Below, piece by piece: positions 17,290 through 26,160 of a DNA stretch of 64,000 nucleotides (the stretch's first letter is position 1; every line of letters starts with the position of its first letter). The DNA comes from Beijerinckiaceae bacterium (GTDB taxonomy: Bacteria > Pseudomonadota > Alphaproteobacteria > Rhizobiales > Beijerinckiaceae): contig JAPZSB010000011.1 of assembly GCA_027531565.1 (NCBI GenBank), forward strand, positions 1 to 64,000. Reading direction: 5' to 3'. Under the pieces are notes generated by a model. It ran no database searches and was not told where the DNA came from. It saw only the letters and a list, made by a program, of their open reading frames with translations. A program made the position numbers and the translations under genes.

Positions 17290-18150
17290 TCAGCCGAACA
17301 CCACGGTCCGGTTGCCGTTCAGGAAAACACGGTCCTCGAGATGGGCGAGCACGGCCTTGGCCAGCACGCGCCGCTCGATATCGCGTCCCTTGCGGACAAG
17401 GTCATCCGGCGTATCGGCATGGCTGATCCGCTCGACATCCTGGTCGATGATCGGCCCCTCGTCGAGATCGCCGGTCACGTAATGCGCGGTCGCGCCGATC
17501 AGCTTCACGCCGCGCGCATGCGCCTGGTGATAGGGCCGCGCGCCCTTGAAGCCGGGCAGGAAGGAATGGTGGATGTTGATGCAGCGCCCTGCCAGTTCCC
17601 GCGCCAGTTCGTCCGAGAGGACCTGCATGTAGCGCGCGAGAACGACCAGTTCCGCGCCGGTCGAGCGGATCAGGCTGCGCAGCGAGGCCTCCTGCGCCGC
17701 CTTGGTGTCACGCGTCACCGGCATGGAGCGGAAGTCGAGCCCCTGCAGGTCGATATCGGCGAATTTCTCGCGCGGATGGTTCGAGACCACCGCCACGATG
17801 TCCATCGGCAATTCGCCGATCTTCTTCCGGTAGATCAGGTCGGCGAGGCAATGATCGAAGCCCGAGGCCATGATCAGCACCTTGCGGCGCTCGCCCTGCG
17901 GCCGCATCGACCATTGCATGCCGAACCGCACCGCCAGATTCTGGAATTCCGTGCGCAGCTGCCCGGCGGCATCCGGCGCGTTGCGCGGCGCGAAGACGAC
18001 GCGCATGAAGAACGTGTCCGTCTCGAGATCGTCGAACTGGCGGGCATCGAGGATGTTGCCGCCGCGCTCGAACAGGAAGGTCGAGACGGCGGCAACGATG
18101 CCGGGACGGTCCGGGCAGGACAGGCGGAGAACGAGCGGCTGGCTGTGCAT
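17290..18150 (-). CDS. purU: Formyltetrahydrofolate deformylase
   Basis: A 286-residue enzyme that hydrolyses 10-formyl-THF to THF and formate, balancing one-carbon pools. The N-terminal ACT domain ([20 protein letters not shown], residues 8-27) is followed by a formyltransferase-fold hydrolase with [30 protein letters not shown] (catalytic His in HHSFLP) and [17 protein letters not shown]. Length is as usual. The enoyl-CoA hydratase gene lies 3 bp upstream on the same strand. The 194 bp between purU and tRNA-Gly hold no gene. Confidence 0.96.
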   Translation of the reverse strand: MHSQPLVLRLSCPDRPGIVAAVSTFLFERGGNILDARQFDDLETDTFFMRVVFAPRNAPDAAGQLRTEFQNLAVRFGMQWSMRPQGERRKVLIMASGFDHCLADLIYRKKIGELPMDIVAVVSNHPREKFADIDLQGLDFRSMPVTRDTKAAQEASLRSLIRSTGAELVVLARYMQVLSDELARELAGRCINIHHSFLPGFKGARPYHQAHARGVKLIGATAHYVTGDLDEGPIIDQDVERISHADTPDDLVRKGRDIERRVLAKAVLAHLEDRVFLNGNRTVVFG

Positions 18151-18153
18151 GGT

Positions 18154-18930
18154 TCAGTCCTTCGGCTCGAGCCTCGGGGCGGCCTTGGCGAAAAAGGCCT
18201 CCAGGCTGGGCCGGAGATTGGGGTTGGTCATGATCATGCCGGCCATCAGCGCCTCGGCATAGAGGCCGTCCGTGGTCGACATGTCGTTGACCCGCCAGAT
18301 CCCGGTGATGATGCCGAAATTCGTCAGGTCGTAATGCTCGGCAGCCGCCTCCGCGATGGCGAGAGCCCGCGCCTCGGCGGCGCCGGTCTCGACGATCTCG
18401 TGCGCCAGCCCGACCTCGAAGCCACGCTGCACGTCATAGGTGCGGGCGGCGATCATCATGTCGATCAGCCGCGCCGGCGTTATGATCCGGGCGACACGCA
18501 CCGTGGCACCGCCGCCGGTATAGACGCCGCGCTGGCCCTCCGGCAGGGCGAAGAAGGTCGAGCGGTCCGCCACGCGGACATGGGTCGCCGCGGCGAGTTC
18601 GAGCCCGCCGCCGACCACAGCGCCCTTCAGCGCCGAGATGACCGGGATGCTGCCGAACTGCATCCTGTCGAAGGCACGGTGCCAGTCCTGGCACATGCGC
18701 ATGAATTCCACCGGCGAGCGGTTGAGATCGTAATGCTCGCGCAGGTCGAGCCCGGCACAGAAATGCGGCCCCTCGGCCTGCAGGACGACGGCCCGGATCG
18801 CCTTGTCGGGCCGGTCGAAGAACCGGTCGATCTCGGCGATCGTCGCCTCGTCCAGCGCATTGCGCCGGTCGGGCCGGCGGAGAGTGAGGATCGCGACCTT
18901 GCCGCGCGTTTCGATATTGATGGTGGCCAT
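18154..18930 (-). CDS. Enoyl-CoA hydratase/isomerase family protein
   Basis: A 258-residue crotonase-fold protein. The oxyanion-hole segments are HFCAGLDL (about residues 57-64) and ALKGAVVGGGLELA (about 99-112). The glutamate of GGGLELA is present, and the second catalytic position reads ALPEGQRGVYTGGG, where E is in the place expected for hydratases. The start is the ATG at 18930. It is transcribed with purU (3-bp gap). The substrate is not determinable from sequence. Confidence 0.9.
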   Translation of the reverse strand: MATINIETRGKVAILTLRRPDRRNALDEATIAEIDRFFDRPDKAIRAVVLQAEGPHFCAGLDLREHYDLNRSPVEFMRMCQDWHRAFDRMQFGSIPVISALKGAVVGGGLELAAATHVRVADRSTFFALPEGQRGVYTGGGATVRVARIITPARLIDMMIAARTYDVQRGFEVGLAHEIVETGAAEARALAIAEAAAEHYDLTNFGIITGIWRVNDMSTTDGLYAEALMAGMIMTNPNLRPSLEAFFAKAAPRLEPKD

Positions 18931-19079
18931 GCCCAATTCCAGACTGAAAACCCGTCCGACGGAGGTCCGGGATGACAATCTTCCCCGGCCGTCCTAGGAC
19001 GTGAACACAAGAACCGCGGGACCATGCTGGCGGATCCGTTCCGCGCGCAGTCCCCACCAGCGGGATACGGGAGAGCAGA

Positions 19080-20072
19080 ATGTCGTTCAAGGCCCTGATC
19101 GTCGACAAGAACCCGGATGGCTCCATCCGCCAGTCCATCGAGATGCTGGACGAGTCCCGCCTGCCGGCCGAGGGCGAGGTCACGGTGGATGTCGCCTGGT
19201 CGACCGTGAACTACAAGGACGGCCTCTGCCTGACCGGCGGCGGCGGCCTCGTCCGCACCTATCCGCATGTGCCGGGCATCGATTTCGCCGGCACCGTGGC
19301 CGAATCGGCCGATTCCCGCTTCCGCCCGGGCGACCGCGTGGTCCTGACGGGCTGGCGCGTCGGCGAGGTCTGGTGGGGCGGCTATGCCACCAAGGCGCGG
19401 GTCAAGGCGGACTGGCTGGTGCCGCTGCCCGAGGGCCTGACGGAACGCCGCGCCATGGCCATCGGCACGGCTGGCTTCACCGCCATGCTGGCGATCCAGG
19501 CGCTCGAGGATCACGGTCTCGCGCCCGGCACCGGCGAGGTTCTCGTCACCGGCGCGGCGGGCGGGGTCGGCTCCGTGGCGGTCGCCATCCTGGCGAAGCG
19601 CGGCTACAGCGTCGCCGCCGTCACCGGCCGCCCGGAAACGGAAGGCTTCCTGCGTGAACTCGGTGCCACCCGGATCGTGCCGCGCGCCGAACTGGCCGAG
19701 GCGCCGACCCGTCCGCTCGACAAGGAACTCTGGGCCGGCGCGATCGACAATGTCGGCGGCCCGATGCTGGCTCGGGTGCTCACGCAGATGAAATACGGCG
19801 CCTCGGTCGCTGCCGTCGGGCTGGCCGGCGGCAATTCCCTGCCGGCCACGGTGATCCCCTTCCTGCTGCGCGGCGTGAACCTGCTCGGCATCGACAGCGT
19901 GATGAAGCCCTATCCGGCCCGGCTTGCGGCCTGGAAGCGGCTGGTGACCGACCTGCCGATGGACAAGCTGGATGCCCTCACCGTCGAGGCCGGCTTCGAC
20001 GATCTGCCACGCCTCGGGCACGAGATCCTCGCCGGGCAGGTGCGCGGCCGTGTCGTGGTGAAGGTCGGCTGA
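19080..20072 (+). CDS. acuI: Acryloyl-CoA reductase / YhdH-type MDR oxidoreductase
   Basis: A 330-residue medium-chain dehydrogenase/reductase of the YhdH/AcuI group, which reduces acryloyl-CoA to propionyl-CoA with NADPH. Markers are STVNYKDGLCLTG, HVPGIDFAGTV, GWRVGEVWWGGYATKARV, and the nucleotide motif VLVTGAAGGVGSVAVAILAK. GEVWWGGYA is particularly typical of AcuI. A GAGAGCAG ribosome site precedes the ATG. The divergent neighbour is an enoyl-CoA hydratase, so the pair could act in 3-carbon acyl-CoA metabolism. Confidence 0.9.
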   Translation: MSFKALIVDKNPDGSIRQSIEMLDESRLPAEGEVTVDVAWSTVNYKDGLCLTGGGGLVRTYPHVPGIDFAGTVAESADSRFRPGDRVVLTGWRVGEVWWGGYATKARVKADWLVPLPEGLTERRAMAIGTAGFTAMLAIQALEDHGLAPGTGEVLVTGAAGGVGSVAVAILAKRGYSVAAVTGRPETEGFLRELGATRIVPRAELAEAPTRPLDKELWAGAIDNVGGPMLARVLTQMKYGASVAAVGLAGGNSLPATVIPFLLRGVNLLGIDSVMKPYPARLAAWKRLVTDLPMDKLDALTVEAGFDDLPRLGHEILAGQVRGRVVVKVG

Positions 20073-20078
20073 CCCGCG

Positions 20079-20447
20079 TCAGCGGAAGGCGGTGACCAGC
20101 ATGGCGAGGGCGAGCAGCAGCCCTGCCATGATGGCGGAGCGGTAGGCATAGACCAGAAACGCCTCGCGCCGCGCTTCGGCAATCAGGCCGGCAGCCAGCG
20201 TTTCCGGTGGCCGGTCATCGGGCCGGAGCATGATCCAGACCTCGGTCGAGCGCCAGGGCACCGCATGGGCCCGCGCCGCCTTGAGGATCAGGATGAAGCT
20301 CATCAGCAGCAGCGAGAAACCGCCGAATTTGAGCGACATATCCGGCTGGTTTCCGAGCGCGAGCATCGTCGTGACGATCGCGATCATGCCGAAGCCGCAC
20401 CCGCGCATGACGGAAAGGAAGGCGAATTCCCGTACGCGCTGCTCCAC
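20079..20447 (-). CDS. Membrane protein, function unknown
   Basis: A 122-residue protein with two N-terminal helices (about residues 18-32 and 38-56), a polar segment with RSTEVWIMLRPDDRPP, and a C-terminal helix (about 100-120). The layout is typical of small conserved alphaproteobacterial membrane proteins, but I do not recognise the family. It is convergent with acuI, with a 6-bp gap. Confidence 0.65.
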   Translation of the reverse strand: MEQRVREFAFLSVMRGCGFGMIAIVTTMLALGNQPDMSLKFGGFSLLLMSFILILKAARAHAVPWRSTEVWIMLRPDDRPPETLAAGLIAEARREAFLVYAYRSAIMAGLLLALAMLVTAFR

Positions 20448-20542
20448 CGACGACTCCCCGGCTCAGATGACCCGGGAAGGATAGCCGCTCGCCCCTTCTG
20501 TGCAAGACGCGGCCGGTGCGGATCACGAAGTTGTGCGGGCCG

Positions 20543-20872
20543 TCAGGTATGGAAGAGGAGTGCCGGAATCGCGAAGAACAGCACGAAGACGAGCCAGATC
20601 AGCATCGAGGTCGTGTCGCTCTGCTGGCGCCCGGTCATGCGCTCGAAAATCGCCGCGGGAACACCGGCCAGGGCCACGCTCATCACCGAGATGAACAACG
20701 AGGTGAAGTAGAAGGTCAGCAGGGGCGACGAGACGATCAGCGTCGGCGTGAACGGCCTGAGCAGGATATAGACCGGGTCGAACCACGGCGAGACATGCAT
20801 CCCGTTGAGGAGCGAGAAGCCGGCAATCCCGACAAGGATGCCGTCCCGCTGCATGATGGATTCGCGTTCCAT
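20543..20872 (-). CDS. Membrane protein, function unknown
   Basis: A 109-residue protein with two or three hydrophobic segments (about residues 43-70 and 88-107). The ATG at 20872 is chosen because the upstream extension is not hydrophobic or conserved-looking. It follows the YggT-like gene by 10 bp on the same strand, so the two are likely co-transcribed. No family assignment. Confidence 0.65.
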   Translation of the reverse strand: MERESIMQRDGILVGIAGFSLLNGMHVSPWFDPVYILLRPFTPTLIVSSPLLTFYFTSLFISVMSVALAGVPAAIFERMTGRQQSDTTSMLIWLVFVLFFAIPALLFHT

Positions 20873-20882
20873 GGGACCCTCC

Positions 20883-21185
20883 TCAGGAGATGCCGGTCGG
20901 CCCGATGCCGAGCAGCCGGTTGACAAGGAACAGGGCGATCCGCAGCCCGGTCAGCCAGAACAGCGACAGGACAAGCACCAGCGGCGGCGCGACCATGGCC
21001 GGCGTCACGAAACGGACGACCTTGACCACGGGATCGGTGATCTGGACGAAGGCCTTGTAGATCACCGCCTCAGGCCGGTTCGCAAACAGGAGGGAAAGCA
21101 CGAAGCGGCCGAGCATCGTGTAGGTCAGCACCGCAAGGATGTAGTTCGGCACCGTGAAGGTAAAGAAGCTGATATCGCCGCCCAT
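20883..21185 (-). CDS. YggT-like small membrane protein
   Basis: A 100-residue protein with two hydrophobic helices flanking the segment RPEAVIYKAFVQITDPVVKV. That segment resembles the conserved ITDP(V/I) core of the YggT family. YggT-type proteins are linked to membrane integrity or osmotic tolerance, but the biochemical role is not established. It lies downstream of the symporter gene on the same strand, separated by a 117-bp spacer. Confidence 0.7.
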   Translation of the reverse strand: MGGDISFFTFTVPNYILAVLTYTMLGRFVLSLLFANRPEAVIYKAFVQITDPVVKVVRFVTPAMVAPPLVLVLSLFWLTGLRIALFLVNRLLGIGPTGIS

Positions 21186-21302
21186 CGGCCGCCTGTCCGT
21201 TCTGTTCGAGTAGGGTGCGCAACCTGCGATGGCCGGGGCCCGACGGTCAAGGGAAAGGGCGGGAGATTGCTCTCCCGCCCCCGGTTTTTCGGTTCACGCG
21301 CT

Positions 21303-23297
21303 TCAATGGGAAGCGACGAGCCCGCTCTTTTCTTCCATCAGCGTCTTGCCGCGCGGCTTGCGGACTTCGTCGATGAAGCGCTGGAGCTCCGCAGAAGGAG
21401 CCGGCGTCATCAGCGAGACCACGATCATCACCGCGAAGCCAACCGGGAGACCGAAGGCCGCGGCGGAGATGTTGTTGATGTTGAACCAGCCCACCTTCGA
21501 AGCAAGCGGATGTGCCAGGGTCACCCAGCCATCCATCGCGTTCGGAGCCGCCATCGCAACCTTGAGGTCCACGATTGGCGCCCAGGTGATCGGGTTCAGC
21601 AGCGCCGTCATGCCGAGATACTGGACCCCGAAGCCCGGGAAGTACCGCGTCACGAGCAGGTACAGCAGGGTGACGCCGAAGCCGGCGAGAATACCGGCAA
21701 TGGCACCCTGCTTGGTCGTCCGCTTCCACCAGACGCCCAGGACGAGCGCGGGGAAGAGGCCACCTGCCGCAAGGCTGAACGCCCAGGCCACCATGGCCAG
21801 GATGTCTGCCGGTCGCTGCGCCGCCGTCCACGCCGCCGCGATCGCAACGATCACCAGCAGCACGCGGCTGATGACGAGGCGCTGCTTGGTCGGCGCGTTC
21901 GGGTTGATCATCTTGTAGTAGATGTCATGCGACAGCGCGTTGGCCAGCGCGAGCAGCAGGCCGTCCGCCGTGGAGAGCGCGGCGGCAAGGCCGCCGGCGG
22001 CCACGAGGCCCGTGATCACGTAAGGCAGACCCGCGATTTCCGGCGTCGAGATCACGACCACGTCCGGGTTGATCCCGAAATCCTGAAGGCGGAGCACGCC
22101 GGTATGGCCCGCGAGAGCCGCACAGGACGCCTTGACCGCTTCAGCCGAAGCCGCAGCCTTGCCGCAGATGTTCACAAGGCCGAGCTTGCCCCAGCTGTAG
22201 ACCCAGGCCGGCAGATCCGCGATGTTCTTGCCGATCAGGGTCGAGTAGACCTCGAGCTTCGAGAACGCCGCATAGGCCGGTGCCGTGAAGTACAGCAAGA
22301 AGATGAAGAGCAGCGACCAGGCCACGGACTGACGGGCTTCACGCACCGACGGGGTGGTGAAATAACGCATCAGGACGTGCGGGAGCGAGGCCGTGCCGAC
22401 CATCAGGCAGAAGATCAGCCAGAAATAGTTCGCGGGCGAGTAACGCGAGAACGGCGCGGTATGCGTCGTGCTGAGCGAAGCCTGCGTCGCGAGACCCTTC
22501 TGGACGAATTCCTGCTCGAGCGTGGAGATCTGCTGCAGCGCCTGACCATAGGAGAGCTGCGGAACCGGGATCCCGAACTTCTTCGCCGACATCCAGACCA
22601 CCGGGATCAGGTAGGCGACGATGAGCACGATATACTGCGCAACCTGGGTCCAGGTCACGGCCTTCATGCCACCGAGCATCGAGCAGACGAGAATGCCGGC
22701 CAGACCGACATAGACCGCCACCGTGAAGTCGAGGCCGATGAAGCGCTGGGCGATCAGGCCCGTGCCGAAGATCTGCGCCACCACATAGGTGAAGGAGCAG
22801 GCCAGCAGCACGATCACGCCGCAGAGGCGCGCCATGTTCCCGCCGTAACGGGCAGCCAGGAAGTCCGGGACGGTATAGGCACCGAACTTGCGCAGGAACG
22901 GCGCGATCAGCACCGCCACCAGCACGTAGCCGCCGGTCCAGCCCAGGACGAAGGCGAGGCCGTCATAGCCGAGCAGGTAGAGCGAGCCGGCCATGCCGAT
23001 GAACGAGGCCGCCGACATCCAGTCCGCGCCGGTGGCCATGCCGTTGTAGAAGGCCGGAACGGTTCGGCCGGCAACATAGTACTCGCCCACGTCCGAGGTG
23101 CGCGAAACGATACCGATGAAGGCGTAGACGAGAATCGTCAGGCCCATGAACATGTAGCCGAGATACTTCTGGCCGACACCCAGCTGCTCGAGGATGCCCA
23201 CGAGGAAGATGAAGCCGAAGAAACCCCCGGTATAGATGGCGTAGATGCGCCCGAGATTGTTGAGGAAGCCGCCCTTGTCGGCTGATGCGTTTGCCAT
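21303..23297 (-). CDS. Sodium:solute symporter (VC_2705 / acetate-permease-like)
   Basis: A 664-residue symporter of the SSS family with about 13 helices. Key segments are VGEYYVAGRTVPAFYNGMAT, DWMSAASFIGMAGSLYLLGYD, GGMKAVTWTQVAQYIVLI and AAALSTADGLLLALANALSHD, where the Na+-site LSTADG is intact. A loop of about 60 residues rich in A, G and C lies near residues 360-420. It follows a DUF4212 small subunit by 10 bp, the pairing that marks the VC_2705-type two-component symporters. The solute is likely a small carboxylate, but this is inferred. Confidence 0.93.
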   Translation of the reverse strand: MANASADKGGFLNNLGRIYAIYTGGFFGFIFLVGILEQLGVGQKYLGYMFMGLTILVYAFIGIVSRTSDVGEYYVAGRTVPAFYNGMATGADWMSAASFIGMAGSLYLLGYDGLAFVLGWTGGYVLVAVLIAPFLRKFGAYTVPDFLAARYGGNMARLCGVIVLLACSFTYVVAQIFGTGLIAQRFIGLDFTVAVYVGLAGILVCSMLGGMKAVTWTQVAQYIVLIVAYLIPVVWMSAKKFGIPVPQLSYGQALQQISTLEQEFVQKGLATQASLSTTHTAPFSRYSPANYFWLIFCLMVGTASLPHVLMRYFTTPSVREARQSVAWSLLFIFLLYFTAPAYAAFSKLEVYSTLIGKNIADLPAWVYSWGKLGLVNICGKAAASAEAVKASCAALAGHTGVLRLQDFGINPDVVVISTPEIAGLPYVITGLVAAGGLAAALSTADGLLLALANALSHDIYYKMINPNAPTKQRLVISRVLLVIVAIAAAWTAAQRPADILAMVAWAFSLAAGGLFPALVLGVWWKRTTKQGAIAGILAGFGVTLLYLLVTRYFPGFGVQYLGMTALLNPITWAPIVDLKVAMAAPNAMDGWVTLAHPLASKVGWFNINNISAAAFGLPVGFAVMIVVSLMTPAPSAELQRFIDEVRKPRGKTLMEEKSGLVASH

Positions 23298-23307
23298 TGT
23301 CCCCTCC

Positions 23308-23562
23308 TCACTCGTCTTCGGCGACGCCGGTTTCGCGATCGATCTTGTCCTGCGCTTTCGCGAACCAGAACAGCATCGCCACGAAAACGATCAGCGAACC
23401 CTGCGCGGCCATGTAGAAGCCGAGCGGGAAGCCCGCGATGACGATCTTGTTAAGCGCTCCCACGAACATGTGGACGATGAAGCCGAAAAAGACCCACAAC
23501 CCTACCATCAGGATCATGAGGGACTTTGTTCGAGCCCAGTGTTGCTCGGCATTTGGCGTCAT
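23308..23562 (-). CDS. DUF4212 symporter small subunit
   Basis: An 84-residue protein with two helices (about residues 14-36 and 46-66), matching the DUF4212/TIGR03647 small subunit. Typical features are a W near residue 9, VGLWVFFGFIVHMF and GFPLGFYMAAQGSLIVFV. It is encoded just upstream of the large symporter subunit and is presumably required with it. Confidence 0.93.
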   Translation of the reverse strand: MTPNAEQHWARTKSLMILMVGLWVFFGFIVHMFVGALNKIVIAGFPLGFYMAAQGSLIVFVAMLFWFAKAQDKIDRETGVAEDE

Positions 23563-24054
23563 TCGCCGCCTCCCCTTGTTTCTCTTCCCTGGAACCGGCC
23601 GGAGCCGGCGTGAGAACCGGCGCGCCCCCGAAGACGCACCTGCCCGGGTTTATGAATAACGTGTTAAAGATCCCCCGGCTTCCCCTACCTAGGTCTAATG
23701 GCCAAGAGAAACAGGGGCGATGCGAAATGCAATCGGCCCGGATCCGGTGAATTGTGCAGTGCAACGGGATACAGGACGCGCATCCTGCCTCCGCTATACA
23801 CAGGCAGCCGGGGGCCGCCCCGCCCGGCAGGGCTCTCTATACCTTTGGGCGAGTCAAATATTGTGCAGCGCACAATATAAAGCGCGCTGGATGCGACAGC
23901 GTGCCGCAGATCGGTCCGGCCTCCGGGGCGCCGCTCACGAGAGTTTGTAACTGCTAATCATCACAACATTGATAGACGCGCGCCGAATCCGGCGCCATTG
24001 TGATGCGGCACATCCTGTGCGGACGCCAGGGTCTGGGGGCCAAGGTCGGGGGCG
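23563..24054. other. Noncoding divergent spacer upstream of the symporter and fadB-like genes
   Basis: A spacer of about 490 bp between divergent genes. It is less GC-rich than the surroundings and holds the long palindrome at 23858-23878 and a related TTGTGCAGTGCAA element at 23752-23764. I see no convincing coding frame, RNA gene or terminator in it. Confidence 0.6.
23858..23878. promoter_or_regulatory. Perfect 9-bp inverted repeat, candidate operator
   Basis: ATATTGTGC-AGC-GCACAATAT has perfect 9-bp arms around a 3-bp centre. It lies 177 bp upstream of the fadB-like gene and about 300 bp upstream of the symporter. A partial copy, TTGTGCAGTGCAA, lies 105 bp away at 23752. The regulator is not encoded nearby. 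Confidence 0.5.
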
Positions 24055-26160
24055 ATGGGCGGACAGGTGCACCGAACCAACATCGACCGGGTCGCGATCC
24101 TCGAGATCGACAACCCGCCGGTGAACGCGATGTCCCAGCCGATCCGCAGGGCACTGGCTGACCACGTCGCGCGGGCGGATTCCGAGCCCGAGATCGGCGC
24201 GATGGTGATTCTCGCCCGCGGCCGCACCTTCGTCACCGGGATCGACCTGACCGAACTCGGCCAGAAACCGCGTGACCCCGGCATTGCCGAGGTGGTGGAC
24301 AGGATCGAGGCTGCCTCGAAGCCCGTCGTGGTCGCCTGGCATGGCACGGCCCTCGGGGCCGGCTGCGAGATCGGGCTGGCCGCGCATCGGCGCGTCATGG
24401 GGCGGCAGAGCCGGGTTGGCCTGCCCGATATCCGCCTTGGCCTCGTGCCCGGCGCCGGCGGAACGCAGCGCCTGCCCCGGCTGATCGGGCTTCCCGCCGC
24501 GCTGGATCTGATCGCGACCGGCCGGGTGATCGATGCGATGGAAGCCTTCGGCCTCGGCCTGTGCGACGAGGTCACCGACGGCGATATCCGCGAGGCCGCG
24601 CTGAAAGCCGCGCGCGCCCTGATCGGCAAGATGCAGCCGCGTCTGTCGCTGCGGCCGCCCAATCCACCGGAGCCCGGGCAATGGGACGCGATGGTCGAGC
24701 GCGTCCGCCGCGAGGCGCGCCACCGCATCGCGCCCCTGCGCGCGATCGAACTGGTCGGCCAGACGCTGACAACCCCCTATGCCATCGGCGGCGCGGCCGA
24801 AAGGCGCGCCTTTCTCGAGCTGACCGCTTCGGACCAGTCCCGCGCCCTGCGTCATCTCTTCTTTGCCGAACGGGCCCTGCGCAAGCGACCGGAACTGGCG
24901 GAGATCCGGCCTCGCGCCCTCGCCCGGATCGGGATTGTCGGCTCGGGCTCGGCGGCCACCGGCATCGCGGCGACTCTCGCGGAGCGCGGCCTTGCCGTCA
25001 CACTCGTGGAGACCGCCGAGGGCGGGTTGCAGGCTGCGCGGGAACGGGTCGCGGCGCTGATCGCGCGCGGCATCCGGTCCGGGCGTGTTCCGGAAGCCGC
25101 CCGGCAGGATATCGCCGCCCGCCTGTCCTTCCAGGGCGATCTCGCCGCCATCGCCGGCTGTGACCTGGTGATCGAGGCGATTTTCGACGATCTCGCCCTC
25201 AAGCGGGACCTGTTCGAGCGGCTGGAGGAAATCCTGCCGCCGCAGGCGCTGCTGGCGAGCGCCTCGCCGATATCGGACCATTCCGCCATCGCCGGGCAGC
25301 TGGCCCATCCCGGGCGCTACCTCGCGATGCATTTCCTCGCCCCGGCCCCCGCCATGCGGATCGTCGAGCTGGGCCGCACCCGTCAGACCCGGCCGGAAAC
25401 GCTCGCCGCCGCCTACGCGCTGCTCGATCGCATCGACCGGATAGCCATCCCCTGCCTTGCCACGGAAGGGCTGGTCGGCAGCCGGATCGTCGCGCGGTTC
25501 CGGGCGCAATGCGATTTCATGCTCGAGGAAGGCGCCCTCCCCGCCGAGATCGACCGCGCGCTGGAAGCGTTCGGCCTGCCGATCGGCCCCTTCGCCGCGC
25601 AGGATCTGGCCGGCCTCGACATTGCCTGGGCGCGGCGCAAGCGCCAGGCGGAATCCCGCCCGCCCGGCGAGCGTGATGTCCCGATCCTCGACCGCCTCTG
25701 CGAGCGGGGGCATTTCGGCCAGAAGGTCGGCAAGGGATGGTATCGATATCGCAACGGCCAGCGTGAGCCCGACCCGGATGTCGAGGCGCTGATCCGCGCC
25801 CATGCCGCCTCGACGGGGCGGCGGCGTCAGGCCTTCACGGCGGATGCGATCCAGCTGAGGGTCCTCGCCGCGATGGTCAACGAGGGAAGCCGCCTGATCG
25901 AGGCCGGCATCGTTGCCCGGCCGGCGGAGATCGACCTGCTCATGGTGCATGGCCACGGTTTCCCGGCCTGGCGCGGCGGGCCGATGCAGGAAGCCGATGC
26001 CCGCGGCCTCCGCGTGATCCAGAGCGCCATCGAGGCGAGCGCCCAGCGGGACGGGACCGGCTTCGAGGCCTGCCGCCTCGTGGCCGAACTCATCGCCTCC
26101 GGCCGGACCTTCGCCGCGCTCAACCGCCCGGCGGTAGCGGAAGCCCTTCAGCCGGCCTGA
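24055..26160 (+). CDS. FadB-like enoyl-CoA hydratase/3-hydroxyacyl-CoA dehydrogenase fusion with atypical residues
   Basis: A 701-residue fusion. Residues 1-190 form a crotonase domain, about 290-465 an NAD-binding dehydrogenase domain (GIVGSGSAATG at 293-303), and 466-700 dehydrogenase C-terminal domains. In known multifunctional enzymes the hydratase uses two Glu; here E105 (GAGCE) is kept but the second is Asp125 (GLPDI). In the dehydrogenase, His426 and Glu438 are present, but the usual Asn of the G-(F/L)-V-x-N-R motif is Ser476. It may act on unusual acyl-CoAs or be impaired. A weak ribosome site leaves GTG at 24067 as an alternative start. Confidence 0.88.
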   Translation: MGGQVHRTNIDRVAILEIDNPPVNAMSQPIRRALADHVARADSEPEIGAMVILARGRTFVTGIDLTELGQKPRDPGIAEVVDRIEAASKPVVVAWHGTALGAGCEIGLAAHRRVMGRQSRVGLPDIRLGLVPGAGGTQRLPRLIGLPAALDLIATGRVIDAMEAFGLGLCDEVTDGDIREAALKAARALIGKMQPRLSLRPPNPPEPGQWDAMVERVRREARHRIAPLRAIELVGQTLTTPYAIGGAAERRAFLELTASDQSRALRHLFFAERALRKRPELAEIRPRALARIGIVGSGSAATGIAATLAERGLAVTLVETAEGGLQAARERVAALIARGIRSGRVPEAARQDIAARLSFQGDLAAIAGCDLVIEAIFDDLALKRDLFERLEEILPPQALLASASPISDHSAIAGQLAHPGRYLAMHFLAPAPAMRIVELGRTRQTRPETLAAAYALLDRIDRIAIPCLATEGLVGSRIVARFRAQCDFMLEEGALPAEIDRALEAFGLPIGPFAAQDLAGLDIAWARRKRQAESRPPGERDVPILDRLCERGHFGQKVGKGWYRYRNGQREPDPDVEALIRAHAASTGRRRQAFTADAIQLRVLAAMVNEGSRLIEAGIVARPAEIDLLMVHGHGFPAWRGGPMQEADARGLRVIQSAIEASAQRDGTGFEACRLVAELIASGRTFAALNRPAVAEALQPA

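Noticed and set aside
20805-23285. Plus-strand open frame opposite the sodium:solute symporter
   Set aside because: The minus strand encodes an unmistakable SSS transporter; the plus-strand protein is Arg/His/Asp-rich without motifs.
23698-23957. Short plus-strand frames in the symporter/fadB-like spacer
   Set aside because: They overlap each other in different frames, have no recognisable domain and sit over the palindromic control region.
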